A DNA stretch of 6,702 bases from Treponema sp. (GCA_031278025.1 JAITLF010000156.1:1-6702), one strand, 5' to 3'. Shown: positions 1 through 6,418, counted from the stretch's first letter. Program-made: numbers and translations. The notes: generated from the sequence alone by a model not told the origin.

Positions 1-210
1 TTTTTGCCCCCGAATGACTCATTTTTGCCCCCGAATGCTCCATTTTTGCCCCCGAATGCTCCATTTTTGCCCCCGAATGGTTCATTTTTGCCCCCGAATT
101 TCGCGTTCGGGACTTTGAACGGGGCGCGGCTGTTCCTGAATATTTCATTTCTGCCCCCAAAACAGGGGGTTTTTGCCCCAAATATCCCGGTTTTGCCTCA
201 AAATACGGCG
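1..210. repeat. 21-bp tandem repeat array with phased T-tracts
   Basis: Five near-identical units start at 1, 22, 43, 64 and 85, exactly 21 bp apart. Each opens with TTTTTGCCCCCGAAT followed by a variable end. Decayed units continue in the same register at 106, 127, 148, 169 and 190. The array runs off the left edge, so its full length is unknown. On the plus strand, frame 1 is open from the edge to a TGA at 364-366 and would encode a heptapeptide repeat FLPPNxx. The Asn codon position is kept in nine of ten units. No start codon or ribosome site precedes it in the window, so a coding role (tail of a repeat protein) is possible but unproven. Every unit in the first half carries a T5 and a C5 tract. 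Confidence 0.9.
154..174 (+). terminator. weak terminator-like hairpin inside the left array
   Basis: CCCCC at 154-158 and GGGGG at 165-169 form a 5-bp GC stem with a 6-nt loop, followed at once by T5 at 170-174. This has the shape of a short intrinsic terminator for anything transcribed rightward from beyond the window. The stem is short and lies in a repeat unit that is C-rich anyway, so it may be accidental. Confidence 0.25.
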
Positions 211-388
211 TTGGGGCATGAGAAGGGGGCGCGGGCGCCTCCGCCCGCCTTGCGCGTGTACCGGGCGGCTGGGGATTGGGGGCGGCAACCGTCAATGAGG
301 GTTGGGACAGGCTCAGGGGGCTGCAAGACTTTTCCCGGCGGCGGCCCCCCTTCCGCCCCGGCATGAGACTGGGTAAAATTTTTTTTTG
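211..388. other. GC-rich intergenic stretch, nothing recognised
   Basis: Between the readable repeat units and the promoter I see no gene, RNA or mobile element. The first 20 bp or so may be further decayed repeat units. The sequence is very GC-rich and ends in a T9 tract (379-387) just before the extended -10 element. Frames on both strands stay open here, as expected from base composition, so open frames are not evidence of a gene. Confidence 0.5.
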
Positions 389-404
389 TGGTATACTGCA
401 AAGG
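389..404 (+). promoter_or_regulatory. extended -10 promoter of the Tp0751-like gene
   Basis: TATACT at 392-397 is preceded by TGG at 389-391, giving the TGn-TATAAT form of an extended -10 sigma-70 promoter. No convincing -35 hexamer lies 16-18 bp upstream, which is usual for extended -10 promoters. A T9 tract (379-387) fills the spacer. Counting the hexamer as -12 to -7 puts +1 at about 404, one base before the ATG at 405, so the transcript would be nearly leaderless. Confidence 0.55.
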
Positions 405-1973
405 ATGAATGACTTTCGACATGCGGCAAAAAAAACCTCCGGCATCACGGTATGCATATTCGTTGTTACCGCCCTGGGCATAGGGTTTTTGTTTTTTTCC
501 CCCGGCCGTATCTTCAACCGGCCCGCAAGCCCCGCCGGGCGCCTGCCAAAACAGACGCGCATCGTTATCCCCCAAAACCTGCCCTGGACCGGCGCCTACG
601 ATGAAGACTATCTGACGGAAAAGCTGGCTTACGAGGACAGCAGGAACGCTAAGGTCGCCCTTAATGAGGGGGAAACCATCGTTTCCGTGCTGACCCAGGA
701 TTTTGACGGAGACCTGCAGGATGAGCAGATCATCGCCTACCGCGGTCTTTACGAAGCGGGAAGCCCGATTTACATTACCTACGTGCGGTACGATGACCTG
801 GCGGGGGGCTATACACGGATTTGGAACAGCCCCACCATCATTACCGTGCCGGGGACCGTTTCCCTGTATGCCCAGGACCTCCTGGGGGACCGCAGTGTTT
901 CGGTGATCATATCGGGCATGAACGCCGCCGGGGAGCATACCCTGACGGCGCTGCGGCTGGACGAGGCGCCGGAGCAGGCTGCCGCCGGAAGCGCGCCTTT
1001 CACGAAAATCGCGGAGATACAGATAGACGGCGCCATCACCGTTCAGGAAATCGAGCGTACCCAGGCGTACCAGCGGGGCCTCGCCAAAGGCCGGAGCTTC
1101 ACCATAGCCGCCTACGGAAAAGACAACGATTCCCCCAACCTCCTGGACCAAATCGAAATCACCTATGGGTACAATCCGGCAACGGCTTTCTACGAACCGT
1201 CCAAGATCACCCGTATGCCGGGGACCCAGATCGAGCGCCGCCGGATCAGGAACCTTCTCACCGGGAATCCCGAAGTTTTCGAGCGGTTTATCGACGGCCT
1301 GTGGTACTATGCCGGCGCCGGCGGTACGCCGGACACCCGGCAGTACATCTATTTCGATCTTCCCAGCCGGGAGCTGATTTTCTTTGGCGAGGAGAGCCAG
1401 CAGGTATTCTCCTGGCTCAATTCAAGCTCCACCCGGTACGGTATCTACGTTGCAAGCCAGAACATTTCCGTTACCACCCTGCGGCGTTCCCTGAGTATAG
1501 AGCTTGAATCGATGGACAGCATACGCATCAGGGTTTCCGAGAATGTACGGCTGAAGCTGAGTGTTACCGATTCCTGGGACGGGTCCTACCGGAAGATGGG
1601 GAGCACGATGGCCGGCCTTTCGGAGGAGGTCCATTCGGTGGTTCCGTATCTGGACGCTTCCTTTGACGGTTCCATCGGCAAACTGGTTTTCGACAAAGAG
1701 GGTTTCTACGAATTATACACCCAGGGGACGGTCCGCAAAGGCAAATACGCCTTCTTCGCCCTGGAAGAACATGAACTCCTGGAACTGCGTCCCGGCGGGA
1801 TTACGGGCCTTGTACGGGAAACCTATCTTGTTTCCTGGCAGATTCCTGAACCCGCCTCCGGTTCCCCCAAAAGCCTCGTCCTTATCCGTGTCCGCCTCGG
1901 CGCCGGGGGCATAGAGGAAGTCCACGAAGCCGCCATCTCCCTTGCTTCCGGCGATACGGCGGACGAGTCATAA
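405..1973 (+). CDS. Tp0751 (pallilysin)-related membrane-anchored protein
   Basis: This 522-residue protein starts with a short basic stretch and one hydrophobic segment (about residues 13-31). It is followed by a proline-rich spacer, so it is probably anchored in the inner membrane and faces the periplasm. C17 is not in a plausible lipobox. DFDGDLQDE at 99-107 resembles the calcium-binding loop of FG-GAP/VCBS repeats, and weaker copies may follow. From about residue 285 to 395 it aligns, from memory, with T. pallidum Tp0751: the lipocalin-type GLW at 298-300, the stretch before SLSIELES, and SWDGSY near 390-395. Where Tp0751 has HEVIH this protein has MDSIR (370-374), and no HEXXH occurs elsewhere, so zinc protease activity is unlikely. 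Host-ligand adhesion is known for Tp0751; here it is only inferred. Tp0751 (237 residues) lacks the long N-terminal region and most of the C-terminal 125 residues. ATG 405 was chosen over TTG 276 and ATG 363 because the promoter lies inside those longer versions. No spaced Shine-Dalgarno is present. Confidence 0.75.
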   Translation: MNDFRHAAKKTSGITVCIFVVTALGIGFLFFSPGRIFNRPASPAGRLPKQTRIVIPQNLPWTGAYDEDYLTEKLAYEDSRNAKVALNEGETIVSVLTQDFDGDLQDEQIIAYRGLYEAGSPIYITYVRYDDLAGGYTRIWNSPTIITVPGTVSLYAQDLLGDRSVSVIISGMNAAGEHTLTALRLDEAPEQAAAGSAPFTKIAEIQIDGAITVQEIERTQAYQRGLAKGRSFTIAAYGKDNDSPNLLDQIEITYGYNPATAFYEPSKITRMPGTQIERRRIRNLLTGNPEVFERFIDGLWYYAGAGGTPDTRQYIYFDLPSRELIFFGEESQQVFSWLNSSSTRYGIYVASQNISVTTLRRSLSIELESMDSIRIRVSENVRLKLSVTDSWDGSYRKMGSTMAGLSEEVHSVVPYLDASFDGSIGKLVFDKEGFYELYTQGTVRKGKYAFFALEEHELLELRPGGITGLVRETYLVSWQIPEPASGSPKSLVLIRVRLGAGGIEEVHEAAISLASGDTADES

Positions 1974-1993
1974 GGCGGGGAAGCCGCGGGCGT

Positions 1994-2053
1994 GCCGGAA
2001 GGGGGCGTTTGGATTCCCCCGGCCTCCCGCCTTCCGGCCCCCGGTCCCCTTTT
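1994..2053. terminator. GC-rich hairpin between convergent genes
   Basis: GCCGGAAGG (1994-2002) pairs perfectly with CCTTCCGGC (2030-2038), a 9-bp stem. An alternative inner pairing joins G5 at 2001-2005 and C5 at 2016-2020. The 78-bp gap separates two convergent stop codons (TAA at 1971-1973 on plus, TAA at 2054-2052 on minus). A short T4 (2050-2053) follows on the plus strand, while no T-run follows on the minus strand. It is a likely transcription end or barrier, better suited to the plus-strand gene, but not a textbook intrinsic terminator. Confidence 0.45.
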
Positions 2054-2978
2054 AATCAATGTATTCAATCGGAAAAACCGCCCGGTCCCTGGACAAAACC
2101 GTTTCGGGAAATATGGCCTGGGATTCTTTCAATAACTGCTTCAGGTCAAATTCCGTATACCGGGGGCTGTAATGGATCAGGGCGAGCTTCTTTACCCGTG
2201 CGGCCAGGGCAATGCGGGCGGCCTGCTCGGCGGTCATGTGCTTCTTTTCCTGTGCGTTTGCCTCCAGCGCCCGCTCAAACATTCCTTCGCATACCAGAAG
2301 GTCCGATTCCGCCACGTCCAAGGCTATCTCCGGAAAGGCCAGGGTGTCGGTAACAAAGGAGAATTTCCTCCCCTGCCGGGGGGGGCCCAGCACATCCTCC
2401 GGGCGGACATCCTTCCCGCCGGCGGCCCGCACCGCCTCCCCGCCCTGGAGCTTCGCCCAAAGCGGGCCCCGCGGTACTCCCAGGGCCTCTGCCCTTTGGG
2501 GGTGGAACTCCCCGGGGCGCCTTTCCTCCTCCATCGCATAGCCCATGCACGGTTTGGTATGCCGCAGGGAAAAAGCCCGGACATGAAAGCCCGCGCCCTG
2601 GTACACGATCCCCGGCTCGGTAATCTCCTTCACCACGATCTCGTAATTGATGTACATATCCAGAACCCGCCGGCTGGTTTCGATGTATTCCGCAAGCCGG
2701 GGAGGGCCGATGATGTAGAGCGGGTCATCCCGGTCCACCTGGGAGGACAGCATGAGGAGGCCGGGAATGCCGGTAACATGGTCCGCGTGCGTGTGGCTTA
2801 CAAAGATGGCGGTGATCTTCTTCCATCTAAGATTGAGCCGTCTAAGGGACACCTGAGTCCCCTCCCCGCCGTCAAAAAGAAAAAGTTCCCCTTCCCGCCT
2901 GAGCAGTACCGAAGTAAGAAAACGGTTCGGCAACGGCATCATGCCGCCGCAGCCAAGGATAAAAGCTTCAAGATTCAT
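2052..2978 (-). CDS. rnz: Ribonuclease Z (tRNA 3' processing endonuclease)
   Basis: This 308-residue metallo-beta-lactamase-fold enzyme is expected to cut pre-tRNAs after the discriminator base in the cytoplasm, preparing them for CCA addition. The two-zinc site is complete: SHTHADH at 61-67 gives H62, H64, D66 and H67. H140 lies in LRHTKP, D211 in VTDT, and H269 in LIHYSP. The N-terminal LGCGG and FLFDGGEGTQ stretches and the exosite-like GVPRGPLWAKL (167-177) are typical of short-form RNase Z, as is the length. The HEAT and HST loops of Bacillus RNase Z appear here as CEGM (230-233) and HMT (247-249). The key E231 and H247 are kept, and I recall the same variant in clostridial relatives. 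The ATG overlaps the stop of the upstream femX-like gene as ATGA, so translation is probably coupled. It is the last gene of the operon. Confidence 0.93.
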   Translation of the reverse strand: MNLEAFILGCGGMMPLPNRFLTSVLLRREGELFLFDGGEGTQVSLRRLNLRWKKITAIFVSHTHADHVTGIPGLLMLSSQVDRDDPLYIIGPPRLAEYIETSRRVLDMYINYEIVVKEITEPGIVYQGAGFHVRAFSLRHTKPCMGYAMEEERRPGEFHPQRAEALGVPRGPLWAKLQGGEAVRAAGGKDVRPEDVLGPPRQGRKFSFVTDTLAFPEIALDVAESDLLVCEGMFERALEANAQEKKHMTAEQAARIALAARVKKLALIHYSPRYTEFDLKQLLKESQAIFPETVLSRDRAVFPIEYID

Positions 2979-4063
2979 CGTTTCGTTGCGCTCCTCAGTT
3001 GTTTCCGTATACCCCAGGCAACATCAAAAAGGCATTTCATCACCGGCCTGTAGGGATAGTCCCAGCTTCCGCACCGGTGGATGACGGTCCCCCCGAAGTT
3101 GGTTTTAAACCGGTAGAGCCCCGACATGGGATGGCTGGGATCGTCCCGTGGGGGTATGCCGAAGAGGTCGTATTCCCGGCAGCCCGCCGCCTGAGCCTCC
3201 TTCATGGCCTTCCACTGAAGGCCATAGGGGGCCATGAGGTTCCGCTTATGATCCGAAGAAGCCCCGTAAAGGTACACCGCCTGTCTTCCCCGGATAAGCA
3301 TGATAAGCGCCGCCAGGTCTTCCCCCCCCTCACGGGCAATGTAGAGCCGGACATCGGGCCGCGCCCCCGTTCCAGGAACATCCGTTCCAGGATACTCCCG
3401 GCTTAGGGAAAAAAGGGTCTGGTAATAGGCAAGGCTGTGTATAGCGATGCCGTCCCGCCGGGCGGTCTCCTGAAAGAGGCCGTAAAACACCGGAAGTTCC
3501 GCATCCGCCGCCCGGCGCAGGGTAACGCCCTTTTTGGCGGAAAGCCTGATGTTGTAGCGGCCTTTGGGCTTCATGTTTTCCAGCACCGCTGTGGCCGGGC
3601 GGTCCAGATCCACCAGTACCGAATCCGGGGGCTGAACGTCCGCAGCCGCACGGGTAAAGGGCTTTTCCAGGAGAGGGGGAAACGCCTCGGCGCCCTGAGT
3701 ATACCAGGGAGGGTCAAAACGGATAAAAGCGGCGTCCCGGAAAAAAGGCCGCAAAGCCCCGGCAAGCTCCGCCAGGGCGCCTTGCCGGAATGCCGCGTCG
3801 TGTTCCCCCGGCAGCTCCGGTCCCCAGGGAACGTAGACAAACGAGACGCCCGGTCCCAGAGGCCTGCACAATACCAGGAGGGGCCGCTCCTCCCCCGCTC
3901 CCCAGCCGGCGAGAAAGCCCCTGGCCTGCCAGCCGAATCGGGCCTTAAAGTTTCCCCAGAAGGCGGACTGCAAAAAGGAATCAGCGCCGTCGCAAACGGC
4001 CAGTTCCGCGGGGCTTAGACTTTTCAGGTATTGACCGGGGAGGGCTTGTTCCCGGAGGGACAC
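2975..4063 (-). CDS. FemAB/FemX-like peptidoglycan aminoacyl transferase
   Basis: This 362-residue protein matches the FemABX family, which moves an amino acid from an aminoacyl-tRNA onto the third-position side chain of the peptidoglycan precursor at the inner membrane face. No signal peptide is seen. Family marks in order: QSAFWGNFKARFGW (32-45), YVPWGP (77-82), the core block MKPKGRYNIRLSAKKGV (164-180), QETARRDGIAIH (198-209), YLYGASS (264-270), RNLMAPYGLQWKAM (274-287), YDLFGIPP (298-305) and GLYRFKTNFGG (315-325). The length is close to FemX of Weissella, about 335 residues. No coiled-coil arm like that of staphylococcal FemA is evident. Treponemes are reported to have ornithine substituted with glycine in their peptidoglycan, so glycyl-tRNA is a plausible donor, by inference only. 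GTG is the start: its G is the last base of the metG TAG stop, and GAGGTG sits 5 nt upstream. It overlaps rnz by 4 nt. Confidence 0.88.
   Translation of the reverse strand: MSLREQALPGQYLKSLSPAELAVCDGADSFLQSAFWGNFKARFGWQARGFLAGWGAGEERPLLVLCRPLGPGVSFVYVPWGPELPGEHDAAFRQGALAELAGALRPFFRDAAFIRFDPPWYTQGAEAFPPLLEKPFTRAAADVQPPDSVLVDLDRPATAVLENMKPKGRYNIRLSAKKGVTLRRAADAELPVFYGLFQETARRDGIAIHSLAYYQTLFSLSREYPGTDVPGTGARPDVRLYIAREGGEDLAALIMLIRGRQAVYLYGASSDHKRNLMAPYGLQWKAMKEAQAAGCREYDLFGIPPRDDPSHPMSGLYRFKTNFGGTVIHRCGSWDYPYRPVMKCLFDVAWGIRKQLRSATKR
2991..2996 (-). promoter_or_regulatory. distant ribosome binding site of rnz
   Basis: GAGGAG on the minus strand lies 12 nt before the rnz ATG, inside the end of the femX-like gene. 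The spacing is longer than usual, so coupling through the ATGA overlap may matter more than this site. Confidence 0.4.
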
Positions 4064-6381
4064 TAATGCACCTCGCCCGCAGCTATGGCCCGTGTATGGA
4101 CGGGCGTACCGTTGAGGGTCAGGGCCTTGCCGCCCGCTTCCACGGTGTAGTCCCTCACCAGAAGGGGGACGGTGAAGAAGGCGTCTATGACTATTTCCCC
4201 AGGGGGATTCCCAGGACCGGCCCCCTCAAGTTCCACCCTGGTCCCGGTGGGGACATCCCCGGCATCCAGGACTTCTACCTGCTCCGATCCATCCTCCTTC
4301 TTACGGGAAGCGGCCAAAAGCATACCCCTGCTTTCCACCCCCCGGAGCTTGGCGGGCTTGAGGTTATAGGCCAGGATGATCTTCTTGTTCAGGAGTTCCT
4401 CTTCTTTATAGAAAGGAACGAGCCCCGAAACAATCACCCGTTCTTCCCCGGCAATTTCCAGGGTCTCTATGTAGAGCTTATCCGCCCTGGGATGCCGCTC
4501 TATCTTGACAATCCGGGCAACCCGCAGGTCCAGAAGCGCGCCAAAGGCGGCGGCTATGTCCGGCGGCGCGCCCGCTCCATCCGGCGCGCCCGCTCCATCC
4601 GGTGCGCCCGCTCCATCCGGCGCGCCGCCGGCCTGACGCTCCGCCCGGTCCTGCTGGCTGCCCGAATACCGCTCCCGCAGAGCGTTTACCAGGGCGTCTT
4701 CCAGCCGGGAAAAGAGCACCTCGCTCGTTACGTGTTCGGGGAGCTCCCCGTCCCGCCCTAAATCAGCCCAGGAAAGGGACCCGCCGGTTGTCTGAAGCCG
4801 CTTCCCGCAGGCATCCCGCCCGCCTATGGTTAAGCCGAAGAAAGAGGCGATCCGCCGGGACGTCGCAGGCATGAAAGGCTCAATCATCACGGCAATGTCC
4901 CGCACCACATAACAGAGTTCCCGGATCAGGGCCTCCGCCGCGGGGGGATCCTCCGTGCGCTTCCGCCACGGCTCGGCCTCCTGAAAGGTCTTGTTGGCGC
5001 AGGAGGAAAGCTCGAAAATCATCCTGAAGGCGTCCCGGAGATCTGACCCTTCCAGCTTGCCCGTGATCTCCCCTTCCATTTTTTTGATGCCCTCCCGGAA
5101 GGCGGACAACACGGGGCTTAACGGGATGCCCCGTCCGGGGATAACGCCGCCGTAGTAGCGGGTAACAAAGGCCAGGACACGGTTCACCAGGTTCCCCAGG
5201 TTCCCGATAAGTTCGCCATTCACCTTTTCCTGAAAATCCTTCCAGGTAAAGAGGGCGTCCGCCTTTTCCGGGCGGTTGTAAAAAATGTAAAACCGCCAGA
5301 CATCGGCGTCTATTCCGGTTTCCATCACATCCGTACCAAAGACCCCCACGCCTTTGGACTTGGAGAATTTACCGCTTTCGTAGTTGAGGTATTCGGTACT
5401 GGACATGTGGTGCAGCATGGTCCAGGCATCCCCGGTTCCCAGCAGGCTGGAGGGGAAAATCACCGTGTGGAAGGGAATGTTGTCTTTCCCGATAAACTGA
5501 AAAAGTTCCACATCTTTGGGGTTTTTCCACCAGCCGTCCACGAAGCCGCGCCAGTCCCCCCCGGTTTCCGCCCCCAGGTTTCCGGTGATGGAGATATACC
5601 CGATAGGAGCGTCGAACCAGACGTAAAAGACCTTGTTTTCGTACCCCGGCTTGGGGACCGGAATCCCCCATTTAAGATCGCGGGTAATGGCCCGTTCCCG
5701 CAGGCCGTCCCGGATCCATGCCTCGGTCATGCGCAGGGCGTTGTTGGCCCAGGCCCCCTTTACCGAGGCTTCCGTGATCCACGCCTCAAGCCGGTCCTTT
5801 AACTGAGGAAGGTCAATGTAGAGGTGCTTTGTGGACTTAACCGCCGGGGTGGAACCGCAGCTTGAACACCGGGGCTCTTTGAGGTCCGTCGGGTCCAGGA
5901 GCTTCCCGCAGGACTCGCACTGATCCCCCCGTGCTTCGGTATAGCCGCAGTGGGGGCAGGTCCCCCGGACATAGCGGTCCGCCAGGAACCGCCCGCAGGA
6001 ATCGCAGTAGAGCTGCTCTATGGTCCGCTCCGCGATATAGCCTTTGGCATCAAGTTTTTTGAAGATATCCTGAACGATTTCGGTTTGAATGGGGGTAGAC
6101 GTCCGGCCAAATTTATCAAAAGCGATATGAAACCACTCATAGATCCCGGCATGGATGGCGTAATACCGGTCGCAAAGTTCCCGTGGGCTTATCCCTTCAA
6201 GGGCCGCGCGGGTTTCGGTAGCGGTGCCGTACTCGTCGGTACCGCAAATGTAGAGGGTATCGTATCCCCGGAGCCGGCAGAACCGTGCAAAGGCATCGGC
6301 GGACAGCACCTGAATGAGGTTTCCTAAATGAGGAACATTGTTAATATACGGAAGGGCCGAGGTAATGAGTTTACGTTTCAT
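4063..6381 (-). CDS. metG: Methionyl-tRNA synthetase, archaeal/eukaryotic type, with C-terminal tRNA-binding domain
   Basis: This 772-residue cytoplasmic enzyme joins methionine to tRNA-Met using ATP. The class I signatures are present: PHLGN (17-21) for HIGH and KFSKS (338-342) for KMSKS. Four CxxC knuckles lie at C126/C129, C142/C145, C155/C158 and C172/C175, so two zinc ions can be held. FVTRYYGG (405-412) lies in the region between catalytic and anticodon-binding domains. Residues about 609-719 form a Trbp111/EMAP-II-like tRNA-binding domain (ADKLYIE, VSGLVPFY, NLKPAKLRGVESRGM). They follow a low-complexity linker (586-606) and are followed by a 50-residue tail. Runs such as SALPYINNVPHLGN and SGKFSKSKGVGVFG are closer to human cytosolic MetRS than to E. 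coli MetG (677 residues), a known spirochaete trait. ATG 6381 is firm: an in-frame TAA lies 9 nt upstream. There is no Shine-Dalgarno site, and a promoter abuts the start. Confidence 0.97.
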   Translation of the reverse strand: MKRKLITSALPYINNVPHLGNLIQVLSADAFARFCRLRGYDTLYICGTDEYGTATETRAALEGISPRELCDRYYAIHAGIYEWFHIAFDKFGRTSTPIQTEIVQDIFKKLDAKGYIAERTIEQLYCDSCGRFLADRYVRGTCPHCGYTEARGDQCESCGKLLDPTDLKEPRCSSCGSTPAVKSTKHLYIDLPQLKDRLEAWITEASVKGAWANNALRMTEAWIRDGLRERAITRDLKWGIPVPKPGYENKVFYVWFDAPIGYISITGNLGAETGGDWRGFVDGWWKNPKDVELFQFIGKDNIPFHTVIFPSSLLGTGDAWTMLHHMSSTEYLNYESGKFSKSKGVGVFGTDVMETGIDADVWRFYIFYNRPEKADALFTWKDFQEKVNGELIGNLGNLVNRVLAFVTRYYGGVIPGRGIPLSPVLSAFREGIKKMEGEITGKLEGSDLRDAFRMIFELSSCANKTFQEAEPWRKRTEDPPAAEALIRELCYVVRDIAVMIEPFMPATSRRIASFFGLTIGGRDACGKRLQTTGGSLSWADLGRDGELPEHVTSEVLFSRLEDALVNALRERYSGSQQDRAERQAGGAPDGAGAPDGAGAPDGAGAPPDIAAAFGALLDLRVARIVKIERHPRADKLYIETLEIAGEERVIVSGLVPFYKEEELLNKKIILAYNLKPAKLRGVESRGMLLAASRKKEDGSEQVEVLDAGDVPTGTRVELEGAGPGNPPGEIVIDAFFTVPLLVRDYTVEAGGKALTLNGTPVHTRAIAAGEVH
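4069..4074 (-). promoter_or_regulatory. ribosome binding site of the femX-like gene
   Basis: GAGGTG on the minus strand, made of the last Glu and Val codons of metG, stands 5 nt before the GTG start. It fixes the GTG at 4063 as the start and shows that this organism does use Shine-Dalgarno sites inside operons. Confidence 0.65.
4564..4626 (-). repeat. 18-bp in-frame minisatellite in the metG linker
   Basis: Three copies of an 18-bp unit (starting at 4564, 4582 and 4600 on the plus strand) plus half a fourth differ by a single base. On the metG strand they encode GAPDGA-type hexapeptides, residues about 586-606. They lie between the anticodon-binding domain and the C-terminal tRNA-binding domain. 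Copy changes would keep the frame and only lengthen or shorten a flexible linker. Confidence 0.9.
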
Positions 6382-6382
6382 A

Positions 6383-6418
6383 ATTTTTTACTATACAAAA
6401 TGACTTTCCCTCTGGCAA
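6383..6418 (-). promoter_or_regulatory. sigma-70 type promoter of the metG operon, near-leaderless
   Basis: On the minus strand TTGCCA (6418-6413) and TATAGT (6395-6390) are separated by exactly 17 bp. Taking the last T of the hexamer as -7 puts +1 at 6383, two bases before the metG ATG at 6381. The stretch between the -10 and the ATG is A/T only and holds no Shine-Dalgarno. It would drive metG, the femX-like gene and rnz. Confidence 0.65.

Noticed and set aside
1..210. CRISPR array at the left or right end
   Set aside because: The units are contiguous 21-bp repeats without unique spacers, and no cas gene is present.
276..404. Longer N-terminus of the Tp0751-like protein from TTG 276 or ATG 363
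   Set aside because: No ribosome site precedes either codon, the promoter elements would lie inside the coding region, and the hydrophobic anchor follows naturally from ATG 405.
198..1151. Long minus-strand open frame (317 codons) opposite the Tp0751-like gene
   Set aside because: Its translation shows no family motif and is rich in Gly, Pro and Arg as expected of an antisense shadow in GC-rich DNA. The plus-strand gene has a promoter and recognisable homology.
821..1507. Plus-strand frame of 228 codons inside the Tp0751-like gene
   Set aside because: It is an out-of-frame shadow with an Arg/Pro/His-rich translation and no motif.
2172..3053. Plus-strand frame of 293 codons antisense to rnz
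   Set aside because: The opposite strand encodes a complete RNase Z with all metal ligands; this frame has no recognisable content.
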